Shown here one piece after another: positions 42,439-53,429 of a stretch of DNA of 64,000 nt. Under the pieces are notes generated by a model, which did no database searches, was not told where the DNA came from, and saw only the letters and a program-made list of their open reading frames with translations. The translations under genes and the position numbers were made by a program. The DNA is from Phytophthora colocasiae (taxonomy: Eukaryota; Oomycota; Peronosporomycetes; Peronosporales; Peronosporaceae). Numbering within the stretch: the stretch's first letter is position 1; each line of letters opens with the position of its first letter. The stretch covers positions 124,001 through 188,000 of the forward strand of contig JAGKQI010000074.1 in the NCBI GenBank assembly GCA_018806915.1, in the 5' to 3' direction.

Positions 42439-45400
42439 ATGGCGGAGGCTGCAGCTCCTCAGCCCCGACGCACTATCAGTCGCGAGTCCTGCACTGTGTC
42501 AACGCGAGAGACTGAAGGAGCTTTCGCTGATTTCCTATCGGACGGTAGTTGTAGTAGTAATGAGGATGACGCTGATTCGAGAGCGCTACTGCGGATGCAA
42601 CAACAGGCTGACGACAGTATGTACAGTGAAGACTATGCAGTAGCTGGACCTGCCAAGTTGGTGGATATTGAGGTTTTAAAGCCTCAGGTTGAAAAAGTTA
42701 AGGAATTTGTGACGGTGGAGGACGTCATGGATCTCGTCTCGATGGTCGAAAGAGCTACATGTAGTACAACCGAAGGGTATTTGGATGATATGAAGCCGAG
42801 TGATACGGAAAGTACCGAGCCTAAGAGGAAGACGAGTGTGCGGGAGACAGAGAGCGCCTTTGCGGACTTCTTGTCGGACGGTAGTAACAGTAGCGAAGAA
42901 GAAGATGAAGATGATGCGGATACTCGGAAACTATTGAGAATGCAGCAGCAGGCAGATGATCAAATGTTCGTCGAGATGAAACTGGAAGATGAGAGTAAAG
43001 GAAGCAGTTCTGGGAACAGTTTCCGACTGACACTGGCCAAGCCTGGAGCGTTCGACGATGAGTTCAATGGGCCTAGGAAATTGGTGGAAGAAGCCAAGAG
43101 AAGAGAATCAGCAGCAGAACCGAAGGAGAGTGAAGACGAAGAGATTGAAGAGCATGACGACCCTAGTTTCAGTGACGTCAACAGCTTTTCAGGAGATAGT
43201 TTTGTCGAACCTGTTGCTGTTCAGAAGGAGAGTTTGGCGTCCAGACCACCCAGTTTTGACGATGAGGGCGACAGTTTCTTCGACGAGCCCAGACCGAGCT
43301 TCTCGGATGAGCACAGCTTCACAGGAGGAGGCGACAGCTTCATAGAGAATAACAACAGCTTTGTGTATCGACCGAGTCTGCCGGACGACGAAGAAATTCC
43401 GAGTAAAACACAAGACAATGCGAACAGCTTCGTCGATGTCAGCTTCGTGTATCGCCCGAGCCTTCAAGCCAATGACACCGAAAAGGAAGTGAAGGATCCA
43501 GTACAGTTAAAGAGCGACAGCAGCCCAGCATTTGACGATAGTGAGAAGGAAGTGGAGGTTCCAGTACAACAGGGGGGTGACAGCAGCCAAGTTCTCCCTG
43601 GTAAGACTACCAGTACTACAGGAGCTGGTGACAGTAGTTTCGTGTATCGTCCGACATTGGATGAAGACGTTCCTGAGGTTGTGTTCGGCTACACCCGACC
43701 AGCGACCACAGCAACGGAAGAAGAGAGCAACTTTGTGTATCGCGTAACTCTGCCAGGCACAGATGAGGTGCAAGTCGCCATCGAGACGGAGTTGCAGCAG
43801 GAGAACAACGCTCCACGTACTGGTACGGAATCCCCGCGTGTCAGTGACGAACAAGAGCCGTCGTTCTTGAGTCCGACTGCTTCAAGCTTCATCCGGTCCA
43901 GCGACGCCGTTGCCTTCAACTTTGAAGCTGTTGATTCCTCGTTCCGGTTGAATGAAGAACCAGTGGAAGACAACAACCTCTGTGAGCTCACACCGCCAGC
44001 ACTAGATACTCCAGAGCCAGAAAAGGAGGTCGAATTAGATGCAAAGGCAACAACGACGGCGATACCTTCTCTCTCTCGACAATCTAGTGCTGCTTCAACA
44101 GGTTCAACTCAAGACTTCGCATCGCAACGTCGACTGACAGCAACGCGTGAGTCATGGCGAATTTCGTCCCTTGACTTCCGAGAGAGCAAACACGCCTTTG
44201 ACGAGGAACTGGGACCGTTAGCCGGCCATCCATCGCCACGAGCATCCACAGCAGAAACCGAGCAGCGTCCTCGACTCAGTACATTCCAAGAGCGAGCTTC
44301 CGCGGCTTCAAACTCGTCCAGCTTCTACAGTCAAGTGAATTTCTTCGTGGATGATCAACAGAGCTTTGCCTCGGTCAGTTCGCTGTCTCTGGACTCTAGA
44401 GCGTCCGGAGATGACTCGTTCGCGAATGTGGCCATCTTAGGCGACGATGGCCGAGACGAGAACGAAAGACGCAGCAGTGACATCATCTCGCAGGACGTTC
44501 AGTCAAGCTCGCAGGCTCTAGATCGAAGCTACAGCAACTTAGTAGAGGCTACAGCTGGGCTGGACCGAAGTTTCAGCCAACTGGTGAACCGTGAAGGCTT
44601 GTACCAAGATGAAGACTGTAGCAGTGCGAATGGTACGAGTTTAGGAAGCTCTTTGGCGTCGTCTGCAGGGTCTCAGACTTCAGGTGCAAGCGACGAACTC
44701 CCGTTCGTCTCCTTTAATGCTGCCAAGCCTCCTCCTTCGAACCAGAAGACTCAGGTCTTGTACAGATCACTAGCTGTTCCTCGTCCCGAGATGAAACCTG
44801 CAAAGCCTTCGTCTCACTCGACTGGAGCTGCAACGTTCTCGTCTGCTGCACTTCTTGCTGCTATTAAGACTCGAGATGCTCGTGCGAACACTCGGTCGGA
44901 AGAAACGGAGGCGGGTGACGTCGCTCTTGGAGCACTACCGGTTCTTGCTCCCCCACTGAAGATCAACGTCATGAATCGAGGACGAGGTTCGCTCTCGTCC
45001 ACGCTCTTGTCGAAGGGAAGTGCTGGGTCTCCGTCCTTTTCTGCTTCTCCTCTAGCCATGTCGAACATGACTCGCTCTTCTGTGGCTTCTTCAACCGGAA
45101 CAGCGGATCGCCTCGACTTCACTGGAGTTTATCGAGGCTCCGTTAACAGTCTCGAGGCCTCACGCAACACTCCAGCAGAAACTAAAGTGGAAGAAAAGAA
45201 GGATGCTGTGAAGTTCGAGCTGCTAGGTGTCAAGTTGGAGCGATCGATCAGTGATAGTCGCATGATGCAGCGTGAATCCCGACAGAAAGTGGAGGAATTT
45301 TTCCAGAAGACGTACCAGAAGAGTGTGGACGACATCGACGAGCGAGAAGTGCATCGTTGGACAAACCGAAAGACTCGAGCACGCACCACAGTCATTCAGT

Positions 45401-48042
45401 TGGTAGATGACGTCCAGCAAGAGCCTCGTCACTTCGACTTCGCCGATAACAAAGCCAAGGTCATCGATCTGAAGAATCTGCGCAATGGAGGGACGAAGCC
45501 TGGGTGGCACTTGGAACAGGACGTTCCTTTGCCTGTTCGACGCGAAGATTCAGCGAAACAAAGCCGAATGGGGATGACAGCGGGGACAACAAGTACAGGA
45601 ACAACTGCCACTCGGTCAATACCGTCGGATGTCCCGATGGCTCCGAACTACGTTATCAGCCCGCAAGGAGACTGTCAACGGCCGAAGGTTCTCGCCAAGA
45701 AGACACCGAAAGCTATAAGTGGAGGTAGATCCTTCTCTCGAAGAGCTGAAAACGTGTCGCTGACTCCGACTCTACCACGACTGTCAGCGCCTGAGTCTCC
45801 TGCTTTCTCTCCTTCTCGTTTCATGGCGTCTCTAATGACTCCAAACGGATTTAATGGTAGTGGAGGACCTGGGAAATCTCCTGTGGCATTTGCTGGTACA
45901 GCCAGTGGGTTCCACTGGAAAGAGAGCGGATTGAACGGGTTAAAGCACTCGGAAATGGACAACTTGGACGCATCCGGGATTTCTTACACACAAAGACCCA
46001 CATTTGCCGATCGAATGCAGAGTTTGTCAGCCTCATTAGCGAGTACTTTACGGCGCTTCTTACCTGGTAGAAACCCTCAACCGAATGAGCCTGGAGTGAC
46101 TTCTCCTCAGTCGCAGTGTACAGCTCCTGCTTCGCTACCCAGAGCTTACGACCACAATGGATTTTATCGAGCGCCATTCCAAGTTCCAGGTCTGAATAAC
46201 CCACTGGGGCAGCGGAAGAAGGAGAAAGAGGCTGAAAGTGATGAAGCGTGGGCTCGACAATGGCTCATCTTGGCTACTTGTGCAGTAGCCGGGTTGTCTC
46301 TCGGAGCCATTCTCGTACGGGTTGTGATATTTGACTCCTCCGTGTTCAATTTGTCCCCAGATGACGTTCATGAACGCCAAGAAAGCAACGGAGAGCTGCT
46401 TTTTGCTGCTGGAGTTCGCTGGTTACTACTGCCGGGGCAATTGTTTCTACGGGTTTGGAGTGCTGTGACGACTCTCCTTCTCTTCTGCTACGTCGTCACT
46501 GGCCTCGCAGATCTCGTAGGTTGTGCGGATAAATCGGAACTGGTAGTCACCTTCCGATCGATCGGATACGCTCTACTACTGGCGTTTGTAGCTGTACTTG
46601 AAGGGATCCTGGCCTTGTGGCTCGCTCATCACTTTGGGTGGTTCCGTGGACAGAGCAGTACAAGAGCTGTGGAGTTGTCGAATGCCATTGGGGCGACTCC
46701 TCTACCTCTAGGAGCTGTGGGGCTCTTGTGCTCGGGGGAGAAGGAGTATTTACAGGATCTTGGCCACGATGTCTTTGCGTGCTCCAATTCTTCGTTAACG
46801 CTTCCTCTGTATCAAGAAGTTACCACCAACTCCACTGGAATCACAGACAGCGGACCCGCTGTGTTCGCACTGCAAGAAGTTACTGAAGTGTTGGCAACAC
46901 CTCCATCCAATCCATACTACCCGAAGTCCCTGGGCTCCGAGACAAATATGACGCTGTCGCTGTTGTCAGAGCTCACACCGGACAACATCTTGACTGCATT
47001 CAGCCACCCGGAGGCTGATGAAATGGCTACACTGGGCGGAATGATCGCAGTCGCTCTTCTCTTAGGTTTCATGTGTGGAAATCGGATCTTGAGCTTACGC
47101 CGTGATGCTCAAGCTGCGATGTTCGAGACAGCAAGAAGCAATGCCCCAGATCCGCATCAGTCTCGTCACTATATCGTTGGAATCGTGATGGAATTACAAC
47201 TAGCACTAGAGTGGCTGATACGTCCAATGGAGAGGTACCTGGCGCCGGGAGGGTTCTTCTCACTTACGCTGGGGAACGTTGTGGCTCACCATCGGGAGTG
47301 GCGGTCGTTTACGTCTCCAATGGCATCTCTGATCGTTGGAGTGTTGACTGTAGTCGTTCTGCATGCTGTACTGGTACTTCCGATGATGTTGAAGCAGTTT
47401 TCAAGCAATCGAAGACATCTGTCTCTGTTTGCAACGACCGGAGCATTTGTACCAACGTTTCTCTTCTCGTTCACGACCAACAATGTCGTTCTCTCAGCTC
47501 CAGTGACGATGCAGTGCTTCTCTCGCGTACAAACAGTTACCCGTTCTGCTGCTCAGTTAACTACAGCAGTGACAGCGTCTGTGACTCGAAACGCTCGTGC
47601 GTTGTATCTGCCACTACTGCTGCTATGGCTACTGGAGACTTCGACGTCCGAAGAGATGGTGTTAAGCACTGGAGATTATTTCTCCATTGGACTTCTGTCT
47701 CTACTGAGCTCATTCTGTGGAGGGAGTACTCGCTTGACACTGACGATGGCTCGTACTTTGTGGTCAATTGCTCTGGGAGATGAAACATCAAGCATTCTAC
47801 CTGCTACAATGCCTTTATTGGCCGTATGTGACGTGGTTCTCTCCAGAGTGGCAAGTGTCGTGAATGTAGCGGATCATGTCGTATTGACACATTTAGCAGC
47901 TCAACATTGGGGAGAAACTGTAGTCCACGGAGTAGCAAGCAGCACCAACATCCACCAATACGTCCCCAGTCCCAGTCCATTAGACGACAGCCAAGCACCT
48001 CGTCCTTCATCCAGCGCCATGTTGTCCTCCGTGTACTTGTAA
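42439..48042 (+). CDS. Giant DAACS/SLC1-like membrane protein with disordered N-terminus
   Basis: A single exon of 1,867 residues begins at an ATG at 42439. Residues 1 to about 1,265 are acidic, Ser-rich and without membrane segments. They include a duplicated block (ETEGAFADFLSDGS / ETESAFADFLSDGS) and at least four FVYRPSL-like repeats (residues of about 307-430). From residue 1,273 (WLILATCAVAGLSLGAILV) the protein is hydrophobic and follows the dicarboxylate/amino acid:cation symporter layout: LLLPGQLFLRVW, TTNNVVLSAPVTMQCF for hairpin 1, GGSTRLTLTMARTL for hairpin 2, and LSRVASVVNVADH for TM8. Key ligand and ion residues appear replaced, and the NMDGT motif is absent. It is therefore probably a scaffold or sensor and not a transporter; this is inference. 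Confidence 0.75.
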   Translation: MAEAAAPQPRRTISRESCTVSTRETEGAFADFLSDGSCSSNEDDADSRALLRMQQQADDSMYSEDYAVAGPAKLVDIEVLKPQVEKVKEFVTVEDVMDLVSMVERATCSTTEGYLDDMKPSDTESTEPKRKTSVRETESAFADFLSDGSNSSEEEDEDDADTRKLLRMQQQADDQMFVEMKLEDESKGSSSGNSFRLTLAKPGAFDDEFNGPRKLVEEAKRRESAAEPKESEDEEIEEHDDPSFSDVNSFSGDSFVEPVAVQKESLASRPPSFDDEGDSFFDEPRPSFSDEHSFTGGGDSFIENNNSFVYRPSLPDDEEIPSKTQDNANSFVDVSFVYRPSLQANDTEKEVKDPVQLKSDSSPAFDDSEKEVEVPVQQGGDSSQVLPGKTTSTTGAGDSSFVYRPTLDEDVPEVVFGYTRPATTATEEESNFVYRVTLPGTDEVQVAIETELQQENNAPRTGTESPRVSDEQEPSFLSPTASSFIRSSDAVAFNFEAVDSSFRLNEEPVEDNNLCELTPPALDTPEPEKEVELDAKATTTAIPSLSRQSSAASTGSTQDFASQRRLTATRESWRISSLDFRESKHAFDEELGPLAGHPSPRASTAETEQRPRLSTFQERASAASNSSSFYSQVNFFVDDQQSFASVSSLSLDSRASGDDSFANVAILGDDGRDENERRSSDIISQDVQSSSQALDRSYSNLVEATAGLDRSFSQLVNREGLYQDEDCSSANGTSLGSSLASSAGSQTSGASDELPFVSFNAAKPPPSNQKTQVLYRSLAVPRPEMKPAKPSSHSTGAATFSSAALLAAIKTRDARANTRSEETEAGDVALGALPVLAPPLKINVMNRGRGSLSSTLLSKGSAGSPSFSASPLAMSNMTRSSVASSTGTADRLDFTGVYRGSVNSLEASRNTPAETKVEEKKDAVKFELLGVKLERSISDSRMMQRESRQKVEEFFQKTYQKSVDDIDEREVHRWTNRKTRARTTVIQLVDDVQQEPRHFDFADNKAKVIDLKNLRNGGTKPGWHLEQDVPLPVRREDSAKQSRMGMTAGTTSTGTTATRSIPSDVPMAPNYVISPQGDCQRPKVLAKKTPKAISGGRSFSRRAENVSLTPTLPRLSAPESPAFSPSRFMASLMTPNGFNGSGGPGKSPVAFAGTASGFHWKESGLNGLKHSEMDNLDASGISYTQRPTFADRMQSLSASLASTLRRFLPGRNPQPNEPGVTSPQSQCTAPASLPRAYDHNGFYRAPFQVPGLNNPLGQRKKEKEAESDEAWARQWLILATCAVAGLSLGAILVRVVIFDSSVFNLSPDDVHERQESNGELLFAAGVRWLLLPGQLFLRVWSAVTTLLLFCYVVTGLADLVGCADKSELVVTFRSIGYALLLAFVAVLEGILALWLAHHFGWFRGQSSTRAVELSNAIGATPLPLGAVGLLCSGEKEYLQDLGHDVFACSNSSLTLPLYQEVTTNSTGITDSGPAVFALQEVTEVLATPPSNPYYPKSLGSETNMTLSLLSELTPDNILTAFSHPEADEMATLGGMIAVALLLGFMCGNRILSLRRDAQAAMFETARSNAPDPHQSRHYIVGIVMELQLALEWLIRPMERYLAPGGFFSLTLGNVVAHHREWRSFTSPMASLIVGVLTVVVLHAVLVLPMMLKQFSSNRRHLSLFATTGAFVPTFLFSFTTNNVVLSAPVTMQCFSRVQTVTRSAAQLTTAVTASVTRNARALYLPLLLLWLLETSTSEEMVLSTGDYFSIGLLSLLSSFCGGSTRLTLTMARTLWSIALGDETSSILPATMPLLAVCDVVLSRVASVVNVADHVVLTHLAAQHWGETVVHGVASSTNIHQYVPSPSPLDDSQAPRPSSSAMLSSVYL

Positions 48043-48106
48043 TTAGACGACAGCCAAGCAATTCGTCCTTCATCCAGCGCCATGTTGTCCTCCGTGTCTT
48101 GCTTTG
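47981..48106. repeat. 63-bp tandem duplication across the stop codon
   Basis: Two units with a period of 63 bp (starts at 47981 and 48044) differ at few positions. The first encodes the last 20 residues of the DAACS-like protein and its stop; the second is in the 3' untranslated region. Confidence 0.85.
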
Positions 48107-48433
48107 CTTAATTTTATTTAAGTACAAGGTCGGATCCGCCGGCCGACCTTGCTTACTAGAGATGGTTGGGTTAAAAATTCCACCCGTCTAGCGCGCTCGA
48201 TACAACAAGATGAGAGGCGAAACTTGGCATACATTTAGAAGGCATCTTCACGAACATACCTGCCTCGCCTCAGAGCGGAGTCGCGCTTGTAGCGAGCGCA
48301 CCACCACGATAAAGCACTAAATTACATGCTCATTTTGCGGCGGTTGGGGCGCTTGAAGTTGAATACAAGAGTGATGGTCAATTTGTATCGTACTTAGTGA
48401 AAATGACACACAAACTGGGATAAATTACATGAG
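48107..48433. other. Spacer without recognised gene
   Basis: Intergenic DNA between the DAACS-like gene and the riboflavin transporter gene. No element or motif is convincing. Confidence 0.4.
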
Positions 48434-50141
48434 ATGATGGCGATGGACTCCCTGGAGGTAGAACAGCCTCTGAAGGAGGGGGTTAACCAGCCCCTACCTC
48501 ATGTAGATCTTCATACGCAACAGATGGCTACATTTGCAGCATTCGTTGGCTTGGGGTTAGCCTCTTGGCTTCTGACGAACGCTACTTATGTGGAGCTTGG
48601 TGCATTTCTACACGTACTACCAGAGCACTACTCCATCTACGCCTACAGCGTCGTGGCTCTGGAATCAGCCAATGTCTACCCTCTGCTCTACATGTTTCTA
48701 AATGTTAGACCCAGTCAGGGTAGTGTCATTTGGTGGATTCTACTTCAAGGCCTGGTTGTAGCTGTACTCTTGAGTTTTCTATGGAGCTATACTGTTTCCG
48801 GTCATAGTGTAGCCATGTTGGTTCTCACTCATTTTGGAGGGATGGTGAGTACTACCTCGAGTGTAGTATTCTACCCTTATGTGGCTAGTTACCCGCCGCT
48901 GTTCACGAGTGCGTTGTCAACTGGAGAAGGTCTCAGTGGCTCAGTGGCTGCAGTTTTGGGGCTTGTTCAGGATCCAGGTGGTGTGCGGAGGTTCTCTGTG
49001 ACGGCGTTCTACCTTATTTGTGGTAAGTAGAACATGGTAGTATGCAGTAGAGTGATACTAATGATGTGGACACTGTGTAGCGGCTTTGCTGTGTGTGTCA
49101 TTAGCAGCCTTCGCCTTCTTGCAATGGCACCCGTGGGTTCAACAAGTGAAGGAATCGGAGACTACAGATTGTGAAGCTCAAGAGAGGGATGCAGAAGAAG
49201 ATTCTTTACTTACGAGTAGTTCCAGTCCTATGACCGCTGTAAAGTCGGAAAAGATGTCAAAAACTGAAGTGTTTGAGCTGGTGTGGCCATTACTAGCCTG
49301 TCAGTTTGTATTGGCAGCCTTCTCGTTCGGATGGCTACCATCCACAATGCCCTATGTGTACAAGAAGTTCGCGGTGAGGTCTGAATGTTGCAAAGTATTT
49401 CTTTGTACTGCCTTTATTAATGCTTTTAGTTGTTGTTTGATACAGCCAGTAGATGATGTCGAAACAGAGACAGCAAGGTTCCAAACGACTGCTAGTATTG
49501 CTGCACTCATACTTTCTCCACTTGCTAGTATGACCACAACGTGAGTATTGAAAGGGGGGAGGTTGGTACTGTAGTAAACTAACTTTTTTTTATGTGAAGA
49601 TGGTTGAGACTTTACTACGTTCGCAGTATGACAACTGTACTGCTTCTTCTAGCGGTAACGAGTGTGTGAGATTATATTGAGTCATGGCTAATTCTTTTGT
49701 GTTTTTCCTCTGATAGTTGCTTCTGTTGACCTTCTCGCTCACGTCCAAGCCGATTCTAAGCAACTACAAAAGCGGTTATTTATTGCGTACGTTGGATTTC
49801 CAGGTTCGGTCATTTATTCTTCCATGCTGACGATTTTCTTGATGTAATTCAGCACTACTGGTTCACATATCCTATCTTGTGGGCTCTTCGTACACGCAAA
49901 CGATGCTATATCTTACACTAAAACGCACTGGAGGTAGGTGGTTGATGCTTTGAATACGTATGCTGGGATTGATAATTTACCACTTGTATTTTACATGAAC
50001 ACTATAGAAACCAAGCATTCGACAACTTTAGCTCAACGTGTGTATCAATGGAACGGCTTAGCAACACAAGTAGGTGCAATGGTAGGGACTGCCATTGCAT
50101 TTCCCCTTGTCTTCTGGTACGAAAGTCTGTTTACAGCGTAA
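48434..50141 (+). CDS. SLC52-type riboflavin transporter
   Basis: Seven exons join with consistent phases: 48434-49022, 49081-49373, 49446-49540, 49600-49654, 49717-49786, 49853-49933 and 50008-50141, giving 438 residues. Features are WLLTNATYVELGAFLHVLPE near the start, EGLSGSVAAVLGLVQ, a Ser/Glu-rich central loop, and the C-terminal helices LVHISYLVGSSYTQTMLYL and QVGAMVGTAIAFPLVFWY. These match the SLC52/RFVT family of about 11 membrane passes that import riboflavin at the plasma membrane. The last five exons are unusually small (55-134 nt). No in-frame stop arises in the joined model. Confidence 0.78.
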
Positions 50142-50254
50142 AAGTGACGCGTAGTGGTAAGTTTTAGAGCTCCGATGGCGAAATAAATGACCTGGGGAAT
50201 TCCCTCCTCGCTTGACCTGGAAAGAAAATGAGTTCCTGATTTGCTGAGTTGGCG

Positions 50255-53200
50255 ATGGATGAATATTGGGACGACGACGGCTATGACGAAGATTGGTGGT
50301 TAGACGAAGTGCGGCTCTTGCTGAGCCGAGGTGTAAAAGTTGACAGGAAAGATGGAAATGGTGGCACAGCACTGACTCTCGCAATCAGTAAAGGGCACTT
50401 AAGAGATCGTGGAATATCTCGTGGAACATGGCGCGGATGTCAATTGGACGGATAACCAAGAATCAACACCTCTCATTCTCGCAGTTAAGAAGGGAAAGCT
50501 TGAGATCGTAAAGTTTTTAGTGGAAAACGGTGCAGATGTTACCAAAGTGGATAAGGACGGACGAACGCCGTTGTGGCGAGCTATCACTGCAGGTCACTTA
50601 GAATTAGTTTTGTATCTGGAATCTGCTGGTGCTATACCGGAAAGGGATCCAGATTCGACAAGGTTAATGAAGTTCTGTGCTTCAGGAAATGCTGATACGA
50701 GGGCGGTAAGATACTTAGTCGAAAATTACGGCAGCGATGTGAACTCGAGAGACGCAAAGGGTAGAACTGCGCTGGGGTTCCTTTGCGCTTCGACATCTGG
50801 AAACGTGAACTTGGAGGTGGTAACAGCTCTAGTGGAAAATTACGGGGCTGATATTGACACTCAAGAGCAAGGAGGAGTCACACCACTAATGCTGGCTGCT
50901 GATAAAGGCAATGTTCAGGTCGTGGCGCGTCTTCTGTGCTTAAAAGCCGACGTAAACCTGACCGACAATGGCGGACGCACTGCTTTTGACTATGCGATAC
51001 GAAGAGGTCATTGGGAAGTGGATAAATTACTTCGGTCGTATGACAGTCAGTCGCAAGTGCAATCGAACCACCCGCCAAGAGAAGCCCTCGAGTGCGTCAT
51101 TAAGGCCACAGAGGTGGAAATTGGCCAATATGTCTCGATGAAGGACGTGAAAGTGGGATTCTTAGGCTCTTGGCTGGACGCTACGGTCATGATCCAGCTC
51201 CACGTATCGGAGTTAAGTGTCAACCAGTCGTTCTCTGCCCAGGCAAAGCACTGGTTTGCACTACGCCACCCAAACGTCCAGAAGCTTTACGGTGTAGTGG
51301 ATGAAGGCTACCAATTGTTTGTGTGTGAACACTTGGACAGTGGATCCCTGGCAGATTTTACAGCGAAAAATATCTGGTCGAAACGAATAGATAATGATGA
51401 AACGATGATCCGGTACCTGTACGAAGCAGCATTAGGTCTCCAGTACTTACACGAACGGGAGATTGTTCATGGAGATTTCAGACTGGCAAATATCTTACTG
51501 GGCAGTGATGGAGTGGCCAAGTTGGCGAATATCTTCTCTGGAAAAAGCTCGCGGTCGAAGGAGGAGGATGTGAGATCACTAGGGGATTGTATGTGGGAGA
51601 TCGAATTTGCTTTCTCACACGAAGAGCGGCGCATAGGCCCGCTTGAGATCAAAATAATTTATCCACGCTTTCAAGGGGAATGGATCCAGTTGCGAAAGGA
51701 TATTCGAGACAAAAACTACCCGATTGCTGCAATTGTTTGTCGACTGAGTATATTACTTGCCGAGTTGTCTAAAAGACCCCAACCAACTCTCACTTCAGTT
51801 GATATTGAAGACAGACTGAACAAGTTACGGAAGACTGTGGAAAATGCCGATGTGGAGATTTACACCGACATGATGAATATCCTCGACGAACTTTACACGT
51901 TCGCTGCTGATCCACAGAAGCTCCAAGCTCAGGCGTGTCAGACTGCCGTTCGCGTGCTAGAAGATATTGATGTAGCAGTTCGAGGACGGAGCTCGGAAAT
52001 TAACCCCATCCAGCGTCTCTCATTGAGTCGAGCGGGTGAATCGTCATTGGTTTTCTTCCGGAAGCGAACAGTTGACTTGTTGAACGCCTTAGGAGCACCC
52101 TGGAAAGCATACCGTAAACTGGAAGATCGCTGGGACATACTCAACACTCACAACCCTCAAGTCTTCATGTCAGAAATGGATAAATCGTTGATGTCACTCC
52201 ACCCAACGAACACGAAAGACCTGGCACTGTTGCTCCAGCAAGAGATGCAGAACTCCAACTACTCGGAAGCCCAGCGTGACATTATCCAGATAGCGTACGA
52301 ATCAGTTTCTTCCCAGTCTGAAGTGGTTGAATCCTTACCGAAGTGGTTTATCGGGTGGTACGAACTGGAAAAAGACATGGTGGATTTTGCCCAAGGAGGA
52401 TTCGGGATTGTTTCCAGAGCCAAATGGCTCAACTCCGACGTCGTCGTAAAGAGAGTAAAGATAAACAATTCCAGTAGCCGACGCATGTTTCAGCACGAGA
52501 TTTCTCTCTGGTTCGACTTAAACCATCCCCACGTCGTCAAGCTCTTCGGTGGGTGCCACATCGGTATTCCCTTTTTCGTCTGCGAAGAAGCGAAACTTGG
52601 ACGGCTAGATAAGTATCTCGAAACGCATCCAGATCAAATGTGGGAGAAACTCTACGAAGCAGCTTTGGGTCTTGAGTATCTTCATGCCCGGGGAATCGTC
52701 CATCGAGACTTGAAATGTGACAATATCCTCGTTGGCAGTGATGGTAAAGCAAAGCTCTCAGACTTCGGCTTGAGTTCGGTGGAAAACGCAGAGAACCAAG
52801 GGGAAACGACAGGAGCTACTGAATGGCTGGCTCCGGAGTGTCTGAAAGGTGGCAAAGCTTCCTTCGCTTCCGATATTTTTTCGTTAGGAATGTGTGTTAT
52901 CCAGGCAGTGACTGGGAATTTTCCTGACCGTAGCAAAGGAAACTTACCTCCACGCCCTCCGCAATGTACGAAGGCTCAATGGGACCTTGTTGAGGGAATG
53001 TGCAAGCCAAATCCATCCAAAAGACTCCATATCCTTGTTGTGGTGCAACGACTGAAACAATTCGCTGAAAAAATCGACTGTACAACCAGATCCGGTGTTT
53101 TTAAGTCAACCTCCAGTGAGGAATTACGACAACTGCTGCGAGGAAGAAGCAACGGCGATGAGAAGGTGGTTTGTGCTATCTACGATTTACTTCTTGATCG

Positions 53201-53261
53201 TCTACTGGGTCTTTACGACGGAAAATACCAGGAAGAACTCAACCATCGCAGTATCAGCTAA
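50255..53261 (+). pseudogene. Ankyrin repeat - pseudokinase - TKL kinase, frameshift in first repeats
   Basis: From the ATG at 50255 (MDEYWDDDGYDEDWW) the frame enters the first ankyrin unit, then breaks at 50399-50402 in GHL where one extra A shifts it. The other frame runs from there to 53261. That long frame has about five more ankyrin units, a first kinase-like domain lacking the catalytic Asp context (HGDFRLAN in place of HRDxxxxN, and no DFG), and a complete second TKL kinase domain (GGFGIVSRAK, VVVKRV, HRDLKCDNIL, DFGLSS, APE-like WLAPECL). It may be a true pseudogene, a sequencing indel, or a gene starting at a downstream Met such as that near 50669. Coding-like sequence also continues past the stop in another frame to 53433. 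Confidence 0.75.
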
Positions 53262-53429
53262 AGAATGGCTCAGTCGCATACAGACGCAGCCATCCAGTGT
53301 TGATCTAGTCCAGATGGCGTTTCGAGGCTTCTCGTTGCACAGACAGATCGACCGCGTACTAGCCGAACATTTTGTCTCGATTCCGGGCGTGAATTGGGAG
53401 GATCAATGCTCTGGATTCTTACGAGGAGA

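Noticed and set aside
42077..42643. Plus-strand frame overlapping the DAACS-like start
   Set aside because: It overlaps the real coding region in another frame and has unlike composition and no recognisable domain.
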